NCBI RefSeq assembly: GCF_001746295.1
Contig: NZ_MJAH01000001.1
Coordinates: 1,345,188 to 1,409,187, forward strand
DNA: 64,000 nt
Direction: 5' to 3'
Source of the DNA: Streptomyces sp. LUP47B
GTDB taxonomy: Bacteria > Actinomycetota > Actinomycetes > Streptomycetales > Streptomycetaceae
Shown in pieces: positions 54,088 to 62,627 of the stretch (the stretch's first letter is position 1; every line of letters starts with the position of its first letter). Under the pieces are notes generated by a model that ran no database searches, was not told the origin of the DNA, and saw only the letters and a list, made by a program, of their open reading frames with translations. The position numbers and the translations under genes were made by a program.

Positions 54088-54729
54088 TCAGAGCCCGCTG
54101 ACCCGCAGCGTGATGTTCAGCCGTCCCGTCAGCCCCAACTCGGGCGGCGCGGTGCCCGGATGCACACGGGGAACCCCGTGGTACGCGAGTCTCGACGGGC
54201 CGCCGAACACGAACAGGTCACCACTGCGCAGTTCGATGTCCGTGTAGGGCCGGGTCCGGGTCTCCGGGTTGCCGAAGCGGAAGACGCAGGTGTCGCCGAG
54301 GCTCAGGGAGACCACGGGAGCGTCCGACCTCTCGTCGCTGTCGCGGTGCATGCCCATGCGGGCGTCGCCGTCATAGAAGTTGATCAGTGCGATGTCGTAC
54401 GACACCTCCTGCGGACCGAGTGCGTCGCGCACCGCTTCCCGGCCCAGCTCGCCCAGCCAGCGCGGGAAGGGCTTCACTGGTGCCCCGTCGCCGTCGACGA
54501 CCGTGGGGGCGTAGCCGTACGGGTACCAGTGGCGGCCGAGGCAGACCTGCCGCGCGGTCATCGTGCCGCCGCCCGGGGTGCGGACCGTGCGCAGTCCGGC
54601 GGGCGGGCGGGCCCACTCCCGGCAGGCGTCCAGCAGGTCGCGCTGCCGCCGCGGCTCCAGCCAGTCCGGGACGTGCACCGCACCCGGCGCGACCTCCGCT
54701 CGGGGTCGGGGGAACAGCTCGGCATCCAT
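54088..54729 (-). CDS. alkB: AlkB-type 2-oxoglutarate/Fe(II) dioxygenase (DNA repair)
   Basis: 213 residues. Repairs alkylated bases by oxidative demethylation. The iron motif is HRDSDER (His-x-Asp) with a distal His in YHGVPRV, and the 2-oxoglutarate arginine is in GRLNITLRVSGL. The AlkB-specific segment INFYDGDARMGMHRD and nucleotide-recognition loop GRHWYPYGY are present. ATG 54729 is used; an ATG at 54738 is also in frame. It is divergent from the RlmG-like gene (54786), 56 bases away. Confidence 0.93.
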   Translation of the reverse strand: MDAELFPRPRAEVAPGAVHVPDWLEPRRQRDLLDACREWARPPAGLRTVRTPGGGTMTARQVCLGRHWYPYGYAPTVVDGDGAPVKPFPRWLGELGREAVRDALGPQEVSYDIALINFYDGDARMGMHRDSDERSDAPVVSLSLGDTCVFRFGNPETRTRPYTDIELRSGDLFVFGGPSRLAYHGVPRVHPGTAPPELGLTGRLNITLRVSGL

Positions 54730-54785
54730 GGGTTCCATCCTGCCCGAGCGGGCCTGAGCTGCGCCTCCGATAGCCTGGACGCACG

Positions 54786-55940
54786 ATGGACGACCGTATG
54801 ACGACCCCCTGGGGCGAGCTGACACTCACCCGTTTCCCCGAGGACCCGCGTGACCTGCTGCGCGCCTGGGACGCCTCCGACGAGTATCTGCTGAGGCATC
54901 TCGCGGCGGAGGGCGTGGCCCTGTCCGGCACGGTCGTGGTGGTCGGAGACCGCTGGGGCGCGCTGGCCACCGCGCTGGCGCCGCACCGGCCGGTCCAGAT
55001 CACCGACTCCTTCCTCAGCCAGGAGGCGACCCGCGCCAACCTCGAACGCGCCGGCGTCGAGCCCGGCACCGTCCGGCTGCTCACCACACAGGACCCGCCG
55101 CCCGGCCGCGTCGACGTCCTGCTGGTGCGCGTGCCGAAGAGCCTGGCGCTGCTGGAGGACCAGCTGCTGCGGCTGGCGCCCGCGGTGCACGAGGGCACGC
55201 TCGTCGTCGGCACCGGCATGGTGAAGGAGATCCACACCTCGACACTCCAGCTGTTCGAGCGGATCCTCGGGCCGACCCGCACCTCGCTGGCCGAGAAGAA
55301 GGCCCGGCTCATCTTCTGCACACCGCAGCCCTCGCTCGAACGGCCCGCCAACCCCTGGCCGTACGGCTACACCCTCCCGGACGGCATCGGTGCCGCCTCC
55401 GGGCGTGCCGTCGTCAATCACGCGGGCGTCTTCTGCGCGGACCGGCTCGACATCGGCACCCGGTTCTTCCTCCAGCACCTCCCGAAGAGCCGGGGTACCC
55501 AGCGGATCGTGGACCTGGGCTGCGGCAACGGCGTCGTCGGCACGGCGGTGGCCCTGGCCGACCCCGAGGCCGAGGTGCTGTTCGTCGACGAGTCCTTCCA
55601 GGCCGTGGCCTCGGCCGAGGCGACGTACAAGGCGAACGGTGTGCCGGGACATGCGGAGTTCCGGGTCGGGGACGGTCTGGCAGGTGTGCAGGAGGGCAGC
55701 GTCGACGTCGTCCTCAACAACCCGCCCTTCCACTCCCACCAGGCGACGACCGACGCGACGGCCTGGCGGATGTTCGCCGGTGCGCGCAGGGCGCTGCGGC
55801 CCGGCGGCGAACTGTGGGTTGTCGGGAACCGCCACCTCGGGTATCACGTGAAGCTGCGGAAGCTGTTCGGCAACAGTGAACTGGTCGCCGGTGGGCCGAA
55901 GTTCGTGGTTCTCAAGGCAGTGAAGGAGTCGGGTGTCTGA
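54786..55940 (+). CDS. rlmG: RlmG/RsmC-like rRNA guanine-N2 methyltransferase
   Basis: 384 residues with the duplicated methyltransferase layout: a degenerate N-terminal domain (VVVVGDRWGALATALAPHRP) and a catalytic C-terminal domain with motif I VDLGCGNGVVGTAVAL and motif IV NNPPFHSHQATTDATAW. NPPFH is the signature of RsmC/RlmG enzymes, which methylate G1207 of 16S or G1835 of 23S rRNA; RlmG is the closer fit. ATG 54786 starts close to the divergent alkB. The next gene overlaps the stop by eight bases. Confidence 0.9.
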   Translation: MDDRMTTPWGELTLTRFPEDPRDLLRAWDASDEYLLRHLAAEGVALSGTVVVVGDRWGALATALAPHRPVQITDSFLSQEATRANLERAGVEPGTVRLLTTQDPPPGRVDVLLVRVPKSLALLEDQLLRLAPAVHEGTLVVGTGMVKEIHTSTLQLFERILGPTRTSLAEKKARLIFCTPQPSLERPANPWPYGYTLPDGIGAASGRAVVNHAGVFCADRLDIGTRFFLQHLPKSRGTQRIVDLGCGNGVVGTAVALADPEAEVLFVDESFQAVASAEATYKANGVPGHAEFRVGDGLAGVQEGSVDVVLNNPPFHSHQATTDATAWRMFAGARRALRPGGELWVVGNRHLGYHVKLRKLFGNSELVAGGPKFVVLKAVKESGV

Positions 55941-56709
55941 TCCCTCGGTGCGGGACTTCTACGACGCGCTGGCTCCGGACTACCACCGGATCTTCGCGGA
56001 CTGGGACGTCAGCATGGCGCGTCAGGCGGCTGTGCTCGGAGCGCTCGTGCGGGAGGGCCTGGGGCCGGGGCCGCAGCGCGTCCTGGACTGCTCGTGCGGC
56101 ATCGGCACCCAGGCGATCGGACTGGCTCTCGCGGGGCACCGGGTCGTCGGCAGCGATCTCAGTCCGGTGGCCGCCGCACGTGCCGCCCAGGAGGCCGCGG
56201 CTCGCGGGGCGCTGTTGCCGGCCGCCGCCGCGGACATGCGACGGCTGCCGTTCGCGCCGGACGTCTTCGACGTGGTCGTCTGCGCCGACAACTCCGTGGC
56301 TCATCTGCTGACGGCTTCGGACGTCGGGGCCGCGCTCGCGGACATGCGTCGGGTGCTGCGGGACGACGGCCTGTTGCTGCTCACCCTTCGGGACTACGAC
56401 GAGATGCGCCGTACCAGGCCCGCGGCCCCGCCTCCGCAGGTCTCCGAGAACTCCGACGGCCGGGTGATCACCTTCCAGCTGTGGCACTGGCACGAGGACG
56501 GCGAGCGCTACGACCAGGAGCACTTCCAGCTCGTGCCCGGCGGCGGGGACGACTGGGCCGTCCGCGTCCGCCGTACGACCTCCTGGGCGCTGACCCGTTC
56601 ACAGCTGACGGAGTTCGTGACCGCGGCCGGTTTCGTCGACGTGCGGTGGCACGATCCGGCCGCCGGCGGGTTCTACCAGCCCGTCCTCACCGCCCGAGCA
56701 GCAGGATGA
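55933..56709 (+). CDS. class I SAM-dependent methyltransferase
   Basis: 258 residues from GTG 55933. Motif I is VLDCSCGIGTQAIGLAL, an unusual glycine-poor variant (CSCGIG) found in some glycine/sarcosine-type methyltransferases. FYDALAPDYHRIFADWD at the N-terminus and VVVCADNSVAHLL (motif IV) fit that group. Acceptor unknown. The start overlaps rlmG by eight bases (translational coupling); the end overlaps the aldolase gene tail to tail by 23 bases. Confidence 0.88.
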   Translation: MSDPSVRDFYDALAPDYHRIFADWDVSMARQAAVLGALVREGLGPGPQRVLDCSCGIGTQAIGLALAGHRVVGSDLSPVAAARAAQEAAARGALLPAAAADMRRLPFAPDVFDVVVCADNSVAHLLTASDVGAALADMRRVLRDDGLLLLTLRDYDEMRRTRPAAPPPQVSENSDGRVITFQLWHWHEDGERYDQEHFQLVPGGGDDWAVRVRRTTSWALTRSQLTEFVTAAGFVDVRWHDPAAGGFYQPVLTARAAG

Positions 56710-57538
56710 TCCGCCGGGCCGCCTCGATCATGGCGTCCCGCCCGACCCCGAGGTACTTGCGCGAGTCCACCGCCTCGGGGTGAGCCGCCAGGAACTCCCG
56801 GATCGCGCCGGTCATGGCGATGTTCAGCGCGGTGCCGACGTTGACCTTGGCGATGCCGCCCGCGACGGCCGCGGTGAGTTCGTCGTCGCGGACTCCGGAG
56901 GAGCCGTGCAGGACGAGGGGGACGTCCACGGTGGTGGCGAGGCGTTTGAGCAGGTCGTGGTCGAGGGTGGCGGTGCGTTCGGTCATCGCGTGGGCGCTGC
57001 CGACGGCCACGGCGAGGGCGTCCACCCCGGCATCGGTGACGAAGGCGCGGGCCTCGGCGGGGTCGGTGCGGGCGCCGGGGGCGTGGGCGTCCAGCGGGGG
57101 TCGGCCGTGCTTCCCGCCCACCTCCCCCAACTCGGCCTCGACCCAGAGCCCTTGGGAGTGCGCCCAGTCGGCCGCCGCCCGGGTGGCGGCGAGGTTCTCG
57201 GCGTAGGGCAGGTGGGCCGCGTCGTACATCACGGAGCCGAAACCCGCGTCGGCCGCCTGGCGCAGCAGGTCGTCGCTCTGGACGTGGTCGAGGTGCAACG
57301 CGACGGGAACGGCGGCGCGTTCGGCCGCGACGGCGGCGGCGCGGGCGAGCGGGAGGAGGCGGCCGTAGCGGAACCTGACGGCGTTCTCACTGACCTGGAG
57401 GACGACGGGCGCGTCCAGGGACTCGGCGCCGGCGAGGACGGCCTCGACGTGTTCCAGGGTGATGATGTTGAAGGCGGCGACGGCGGAGCGGGTGGCGGCG
57501 GCGCGGGTGACGAGTTCGCCGGTGGTGACCAGGGGCAC
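56687..57538 (-). CDS. class II fructose/tagatose-bisphosphate aldolase
   Basis: 283 residues, zinc aldolase splitting ketose 1,6-bisphosphate. Metal and catalytic residues: AFNIITLEHVEAVL near the N-terminus, VALHLDHVQSDD (His, Asp), VGSAHAMTE and LVLHGSSGV, with KVNVGTALN at the end. Ketose-bisphosphate aldolases of the GatY/KbaY type share this pattern. GTG 57538 has TAGGAGA upstream. It follows the SIS gene by eight bases in one operon; together they suggest amino-sugar or tagatose catabolism. Confidence 0.9.
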   Translation of the reverse strand: MPLVTTGELVTRAAATRSAVAAFNIITLEHVEAVLAGAESLDAPVVLQVSENAVRFRYGRLLPLARAAAVAAERAAVPVALHLDHVQSDDLLRQAADAGFGSVMYDAAHLPYAENLAATRAAADWAHSQGLWVEAELGEVGGKHGRPPLDAHAPGARTDPAEARAFVTDAGVDALAVAVGSAHAMTERTATLDHDLLKRLATTVDVPLVLHGSSGVRDDELTAAVAGGIAKVNVGTALNIAMTGAIREFLAAHPEAVDSRKYLGVGRDAMIEAARRIILLLGR

Positions 57539-57546
57539 GACGTCTC

Positions 57547-58431
57547 CTAGGGGCGGGCGAGGATCACCGAGCGGGTGAGGTGGCGGGGCTGGTCCGGGTC
57601 GAGACCGCGGGCCCCGGCGACCGCGACCGCCAGGCGCTGCACGCGGATCAGTTCGGCGAGGGGGTCGAGGGTGCCCGGCACCCACAGTCCGCCGGTCTCC
57701 CGGACCTGGTCGGCCAGCCCCTCGGGTGCCGTGCCGAGCATCCAGGTGGCGGTGCCCCGGGTGGTGATGCTGATGGGGCCGTGCCGGTACTCCATCGCCG
57801 GGTAGGCCTCGGTCCAGGCGAGGGAGGCCTCGCGCATCTTCAGCCCGGCCTCGTTGGCCAGCCCCACCGTCCAGCCCCGGCCGAGGAAGGTGAACTGCGT
57901 GCACTCGACGAGGCCTTCGGGCAGGGGAGTCATGAGTGCGGTGCGGGCGTCAACTACGACGGCGTCGGTGTGCAGGCCCAGGTGGGCGCGGAGCAGGGTG
58001 AGGGCGGTGGTCGCGAACCTCGTCTGGACGACGGAGCGTTCGTCGGCGAAGTCGAGGACGACGACCTCGTCGGCGGCGGTCATGACGGGGGTGGCGGGGT
58101 CGGCGGTGAGGGCGGTCGTGGGGGTGCGCCCCTTCAAGTGCCCGAGCAGCTCCAGAACTTCGGTCGTGGTGCCGGAGCGGGTGAGGGCGACGACGCGGTC
58201 GTAGGAGCGGCCGTGCGGGAACTCCGACGCGGCGAAGGCGTCGGTCTCGCCCTGGCCCGAGCCCTCCCGCAGCGCCGCCACGGCCTGCGCCATGAAGTAC
58301 GACGTGCCGCATCCGACGATCGCGACCCGCTCCCCGGCCGCCGGAAGCGCGCGGGCGTGCACCGCGGCCTCCGCCGCCGCCCGGGTCCAGCACTCGGGCT
58401 GGCTGGTCAGCTCGTCCTCGACATGAGTCAT
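57547..58431 (-). CDS. double SIS-domain sugar isomerase (AgaS-like)
   Basis: 294 residues with two SIS domains: first AAGERVAIVGCGTSYFMAQ (about 30-50) with VVALTRSGTTTEVLELL; second around GRGWTVGLANEAGLKMREAS and AYPAMEYRHGPISIT. GTTTEV and YRHGP are typical of GlmS/AgaS-type aldose/ketose isomerases and deaminases. It likely supplies the substrate for the aldolase. ATG 58431 has GAGAGG; the longer frame to 58494 crosses the promoter. Upstream lies a -35/-10-like pair. Confidence 0.88.
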   Translation of the reverse strand: MTHVEDELTSQPECWTRAAAEAAVHARALPAAGERVAIVGCGTSYFMAQAVAALREGSGQGETDAFAASEFPHGRSYDRVVALTRSGTTTEVLELLGHLKGRTPTTALTADPATPVMTAADEVVVLDFADERSVVQTRFATTALTLLRAHLGLHTDAVVVDARTALMTPLPEGLVECTQFTFLGRGWTVGLANEAGLKMREASLAWTEAYPAMEYRHGPISITTRGTATWMLGTAPEGLADQVRETGGLWVPGTLDPLAELIRVQRLAVAVAGARGLDPDQPRHLTRSVILARP

Positions 58432-58458
58432 GCCGTACCTCTCTGTCACTTTGATTGC

Positions 58459-58494
58459 TCTTGCAAGATATAGCCATCTTTCGAGCACAAGCAA
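58459..58494 (-). promoter_or_regulatory. promoter with operator-like palindrome for the SIS/aldolase operon
   Basis: On the minus strand TTGCTT (plus 58489-58494) and TATATC (58467-58472) are separated by 16 bases, a fair -35/-10 pair. A ten-base palindrome TCTTGCAAGA (58459-58468) abuts the -10 downstream, where a repressor would block transcription. Which regulator binds is unknown. Confidence 0.5.
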
Positions 58495-58596
58495 GCATTC
58501 ATGCGCAGGAGTGGTGCGCTGGTCTTCCCGCGGTGCGAGGGCCGTTCCCCTGACACTCCGGTCGATCCTGCATAGGCTGATCCGCAGGAGGCTGCG

Positions 58597-60417
58597 ATGA
58601 GCGGATCACCCAGGGATCACACCGGCTACCTGCCGATCGCCGAGCACGGTCTGATCGGCGACCTGCGCAGCGTGGCACTGGTCGGGACCGACGGCACCAT
58701 CGACTGGTACTGCTGCCCGTCCTTCGACGCGCCGAGCGTCTTCGCGTCGATCCTGGACGCGGAGCGCGGCGGCTGCTTCGAACTCGCGGCGACCGTGCCG
58801 GCGCGGACCAAGCAGTTCTACTTCCCCGACACCAACGTCCTGATCACCCGGTTCTACACCGAGGACGGCGTGGGCGAGGTCCAGGACTTCATGCCGGTCG
58901 ACGGCGACACGGTGGAGACCGAGCGGCACCGGCTGATCCGGCGGGTGGTGTGCGTGCGCGGCTCGATTCCGTTCCGGACCCGGGTGGCCCCGCGTTTCGA
59001 CTACGGCGCCCAGCCGCACACGCTCCGCATGGTCGGGGACGTCGCGGTCTTCGAGACCCCCAAGCTGTCGCTGGGCCTGACCGCGACCGTGCCGCTGGAG
59101 ACCCAAGGCCTGGACGCCCGGGCCGACTTCAAGCTCTCCGAGGGCGAGTCCGCGGTGTTCGCGCTGGACCAGGTCGGCGGCGAGGTGACCCCGCGCCGGT
59201 GCGCGCGCACCGAGGCCGAGGAGCAGTTCAACAGCACGGTCTCCTACTGGCGGCACTGGCTGTCCGCCTCCAAGTACCGGGGCCGCTGGCGGGAGATGGT
59301 GCACCGCTCCGCCCTCACCCTCAAGCTGCTCACCTACGCGCCCACCGGCGCCATCGTGGCCGCGCCGACGACGAGCCTGCCCGAACAGCTCGGCGGCGAG
59401 CGCAACTGGGACTACCGGTACGTGTGGGTGCGGGACGCCGCCTTCTGCGTGTACGCGCTGCTGCGGCTCGGCTTCACCAGCGAGGCCGAGGCGTTCATGG
59501 ACTTCCTCATCCGGCACGTCAGCCCGGACGGCCAGGGGCCCTCCGGGCCGCTCCAGATCATGTACGGCATCGACGGCCGTACCGATCTGACGGAGCGTGA
59601 ACTCGGCCATCTGGAAGGGCATCAGGGCTCCGCACCGGTCCGGGTCGGCAACGCCGCCGCCGACCAGCTCCAGCTCGACATCTACGGCGCCCTGATCGAC
59701 TCGATCTACCTCTACGACAAGTGGGCCAAGCCCATCTCCAGCGACCAGTGGGACGATGTGTCCGCGCTGGTGGACTGGGTGTGCGAGAACTGGGACCAGC
59801 CCGACGAGGGGATCTGGGAGACCCGCGGCGGCCGCAAGAACTTCCTGTACTCGCGGCTGATGTGCTGGGTGGCGATCGAGCGGGCGATCCGTATGGCCAA
59901 CCGGCGCGGGCTGCCCGCCGACCTGAACCGCTGGCGGGAGTGCCGCGACACGATCTACCGGCGGATCATGAAGCGGGGCTGGTCGGAGACCCGGCAGGCG
60001 TTCGTCCAGCACGAGGACGGCGATGTCCTCGACGCGGCCGTGCTGATGATGCCGCTGACCAAGTTCATCGCGCCGACCGACCCCAAGTGGCTGTCCACGC
60101 TGGACGCACTGACCGAGGAGCTGGTGTCGGACTCCCTCGTCTACCGCTACGACCCGACGGCGAGCCCCGACGGGCTGCGCGGGGACGAGGGCACCTTCTC
60201 CATCTGCTCGTTCTGGTACGTCGAGGCGATGGTGCACGCCGGCCGGATCGACGAAGCGCGGCTGGCCTTCGAGAAGATGCTCACCTACGCCAACCATCTG
60301 GGCCTGTACGCCGAGGAGATCAGCAACACCGGTGAGCAACAGGGCAACTTCCCGCAGGCGTTCACCCATCTCGCCCTGATCAGCGCGGCCTTCAACCTGG
60401 ACCGGGCCCTCGGCTGA
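58597..60417 (+). CDS. GH15-family trehalase/glucoamylase-like hydrolase
   Basis: 606 residues, no signal peptide, so intracellular. N-terminal beta-sandwich starts YLPIAEHGLIGDLRSVALVG and TIDWYCCPSFDAPSVFASIL; the alpha/alpha barrel has NWDYRYVWVRDAAFCVYALL, the catalytic glutamate candidates in DEGIWETRGG and GLYAEEISN. The pattern is the GH15 group that includes mycobacterial acid trehalase as well as glucoamylases; trehalase is more likely. ATG 58597 has AGGAGG ahead. Confidence 0.9.
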   Translation: MSGSPRDHTGYLPIAEHGLIGDLRSVALVGTDGTIDWYCCPSFDAPSVFASILDAERGGCFELAATVPARTKQFYFPDTNVLITRFYTEDGVGEVQDFMPVDGDTVETERHRLIRRVVCVRGSIPFRTRVAPRFDYGAQPHTLRMVGDVAVFETPKLSLGLTATVPLETQGLDARADFKLSEGESAVFALDQVGGEVTPRRCARTEAEEQFNSTVSYWRHWLSASKYRGRWREMVHRSALTLKLLTYAPTGAIVAAPTTSLPEQLGGERNWDYRYVWVRDAAFCVYALLRLGFTSEAEAFMDFLIRHVSPDGQGPSGPLQIMYGIDGRTDLTERELGHLEGHQGSAPVRVGNAAADQLQLDIYGALIDSIYLYDKWAKPISSDQWDDVSALVDWVCENWDQPDEGIWETRGGRKNFLYSRLMCWVAIERAIRMANRRGLPADLNRWRECRDTIYRRIMKRGWSETRQAFVQHEDGDVLDAAVLMMPLTKFIAPTDPKWLSTLDALTEELVSDSLVYRYDPTASPDGLRGDEGTFSICSFWYVEAMVHAGRIDEARLAFEKMLTYANHLGLYAEEISNTGEQQGNFPQAFTHLALISAAFNLDRALG

Positions 60418-60453
60418 GGAATAGCCGTCGGCCGGTCCCACGTTGCAGCCGGC

Positions 60454-61332
60454 ATGACGACGAACGCGCCGCGGCCCGAGGTCCTGCGATACACCGCCTT
60501 CTCCAGCACTCCCGAGGGCGGCAACCCCGCCGGTGTCGTCCTGGACGCCGGCGCCCTGGACGACGACGACATGCTGGCCATCGCCGCCGAGCTCGGTTAC
60601 TCGGAGTCGGCGTTCCTGACCCCGCCCCCCGAGGGACTGGACGGCCCTGAGGGACGGACGTTCACCATCCGTTACTTCAGCCCCAAGGCCGAGGTGTCGT
60701 TCTGCGGACACGCCACCGTCGCGACCGCCGTCGCGCTGGCCGAGCGGATCGGCCCCGGGGAGCTGGTGTTCGCCACCCGGGCCGGCACCGTGCCCGTGTC
60801 GGTGGGCGAGGAGGACGGGACGGTCAGGGCCACGCTCACCAGTGTCGAGCCGCACGTCGAGGATGTCGCCGAGGCCGACCTCGCGGAGGCGCTCGCCGCG
60901 CTCGACTGGCCGGCCGGCGATCTCGACCCGGCGTTTCCGCCCCGGATCGCGTTCGCCGGCGCCCGCCATCTCGTCCTCGCGGCGGCGACGCGCGCACGCC
61001 TCGCGGATCTGGCGTACGACTTCCCGCGCCTCGAAACCCTGATGCACCGGCTGGACCTGACCACCGTCCAATTGGTGTGGCGGGAGTCGGCCACCGTGTT
61101 CCATGCCCGTGACCCGTTCCCGGTCGGCGGCGTGGTCGAGGACCCCGCGACGGGCGCCGCGGCCGCCGCGTTCGGCGCCTACGCCCGTGACCTCGGCCTG
61201 ATCCCGGAGGACGCCGTCCTCACCCTGCACCAGGGCGAGGACCTGGGCCGTCCCGGCGAACTCACGGTGACCCTGCGCGCGGGCGACCCCCGTGTCCGGG
61301 TCGCGGGCGCGGGGGCTCTCATCGGCCAGTGA
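60454..61332 (+). CDS. PhzF-family isomerase/epimerase-like protein
   Basis: 292 residues, two-lobed diaminopimelate-epimerase-like fold. Catalytic Glu is in GYSESAFLTPP (about residue 51); PEGGNPAGVVLDAG, FCGHATVATAVAL and EDPATGAAAAAFGAYARDLG are family signatures. PhzF isomerises trans-2,3-dihydro-3-hydroxyanthranilate, but most homologues have other or unknown substrates and no phenazine genes are near. It follows the GH15 gene by 36 bases on the same strand. Confidence 0.87.
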   Translation: MTTNAPRPEVLRYTAFSSTPEGGNPAGVVLDAGALDDDDMLAIAAELGYSESAFLTPPPEGLDGPEGRTFTIRYFSPKAEVSFCGHATVATAVALAERIGPGELVFATRAGTVPVSVGEEDGTVRATLTSVEPHVEDVAEADLAEALAALDWPAGDLDPAFPPRIAFAGARHLVLAAATRARLADLAYDFPRLETLMHRLDLTTVQLVWRESATVFHARDPFPVGGVVEDPATGAAAAAFGAYARDLGLIPEDAVLTLHQGEDLGRPGELTVTLRAGDPRVRVAGAGALIGQ

Positions 61333-61489
61333 GCCGCGGGGCGGGCTCGCACCTGAGCGCTCGCCTCCGCGGCCGGCGACGGTGGGCCCGCCCCAGTGGT
61401 GATCCGTACGGCGGCGCTCTGCGCCTCGACCGTGAGGCCCCCGGCGAGACCGCACCCGGCTGCGCCGGATCTGTGTCCGCCCCGAGCGG

Positions 61490-62467
61490 TCAGTGGCCGT
61501 GCTCGCCCGCAGACTCATGGGAAGCCTCTTCTGAGACCTCTCCGGGAGCCGGTCCGGAAGCCTCTTCCTCCGTCGCCGCCGTGCCCGCCCGGACCGTGAA
61601 CGCGGCGGTGTGCACCTTGCCCTCGTGCTTGAAGTCGAGGAAGAGCCGGTAGGTGCCGCTGCTGGGCGCCGTGGCCGTGAAGGAGATGTCCGGGCCGGGC
61701 TCGGTCGAGCCGTCACCGGGTTCGCCGCCCGGGTGGACGTGGAGGTAGGCGAGGTCGCCGGAGCGCAGGGCGACCAGGTGGCCGTACGCGCCGAGATAGG
61801 GCTGGAGATCGGTGACGGGCCTGCCGTTACGGGAGACCGTCAGCTTCAGCTCACGGGCGGCACCGGGGCGCAGGGCTCCGCCCAGCTTCACCTCGTAGCC
61901 CTCGGTCGTGGCCGTGGTGTCCGGCGCCGGCAGGTTCCGCGGCGCGTAGGTGCCCGACACGGCCAGATCCGCGCCGAGGGTGAGGTTCTCGGCGCCCTTC
62001 TTCTCGGGGGTGAAGTCGGCGAAGACCCGGTAGCCGCCCGCGCGGGGCAGCGACACGGGGATTCTCCAGGTTCCGTCGGCGGCCCGGGTGGGGTGCAGAT
62101 GGCGGTAGGTGTTCAGGTCGCGTGAGGCGACGATGAGGTGGAGTTCCTTGTCGTGCTCCCGGCGGAAGGCTGTGACCGCACGGCCGTCTTCGCCCCGGAT
62201 GGCGAAGCGGAGGTCGGCGGTGCGTCCGGCCGCGAGGCGGGGGGTCCGCAGGTCGAGGGTGTAGCCGTTCTCGGAGATCTGAAGGCCGCCGGGCGGGGGC
62301 GACTCATGGCCCGAGTGTCCTGACTCGCCGCCTTCCGTGTGTGCGTCATGGCGGGCGGGTGTCTCGTCCTCGGTCACGGGGCCGACGCCCTGGCCCACGC
62401 CGTAGGCGGTGCCGAACGTCGCGGCCAGTGCGGCGGCGAATGCGGTGATCTTCAGTCCAGCGTGCAT
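61490..62467 (-). CDS. secreted protein of the copper locus, unknown function
   Basis: 325 residues with an N-terminal signal (MHAGLKITAFAAALAATFGT, AYGVGQG). A His/Glu-rich stretch (DAHTEGGESGHSGHESPP) and a His-rich end (SHESAGEHGH) could bind metal. The middle has beta-sandwich strands (LHLIVASRDLNTYRHLHPTR, YRVFADFTPEKKG, GDLAYLHVHPGG) like the FixH/YtkA-like or CopC-type secreted domains. ATG 62467 has GGAGGAG. It is divergent from copA with three CsoR-like boxes between, so copper-regulated expression is likely. Confidence 0.8.
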   Translation of the reverse strand: MHAGLKITAFAAALAATFGTAYGVGQGVGPVTEDETPARHDAHTEGGESGHSGHESPPPGGLQISENGYTLDLRTPRLAAGRTADLRFAIRGEDGRAVTAFRREHDKELHLIVASRDLNTYRHLHPTRAADGTWRIPVSLPRAGGYRVFADFTPEKKGAENLTLGADLAVSGTYAPRNLPAPDTTATTEGYEVKLGGALRPGAARELKLTVSRNGRPVTDLQPYLGAYGHLVALRSGDLAYLHVHPGGEPGDGSTEPGPDISFTATAPSSGTYRLFLDFKHEGKVHTAAFTVRAGTAATEEEASGPAPGEVSEEASHESAGEHGH

Positions 62468-62512
62468 GGCCGGCTCCTCCGGGTCGGTGTGCAGCTCTCG
62501 ATGCACTTCACC

Positions 62513-62529
62513 ATACCCCTGGGGGGTAT
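62513..62529. promoter_or_regulatory. CsoR box 1
   Basis: ATACCCCTGGGGGGTAT, matching the Streptomyces CsoR operator pattern TACCCCC-TA-GGGGGTA. It is 46 bases upstream of the secreted protein's ATG on the minus strand. Confidence 0.8.
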
Positions 62530-62559
62530 CAAGTCAACCGCTCGATTAACTTGCTTCAG

Positions 62560-62576
62560 ATACCCACCGGGGGTAT
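62560..62576. promoter_or_regulatory. CsoR box 2
   Basis: ATACCCACCGGGGGTAT, again the CsoR pattern, in the middle of the divergent region 52 bases before copA. Confidence 0.78.
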
Positions 62577-62595
62577 ACAGGACTCGCGACCTTCC

Positions 62596-62612
62596 ATACC
62601 CCCACCCCGTAT
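62596..62612. promoter_or_regulatory. CsoR-like box 3, imperfect
   Basis: ATACCCCCACCCCGTAT keeps the outer ATAC/GTAT and left C run but has Cs in the right half, so it is a weaker or half site. It is 16-32 bases before the copA start. Confidence 0.5.
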
Positions 62613-62627
62613 CTACAAGGAGCAGCC

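Noticed and set aside
58606-61716. Very long minus-strand open frame across the GH15 and PhzF genes
   Set aside because: It is the antisense shadow of two well-supported genes; its translation is low-complexity (Gly/Arg/Asp/Val-rich) with no domains.
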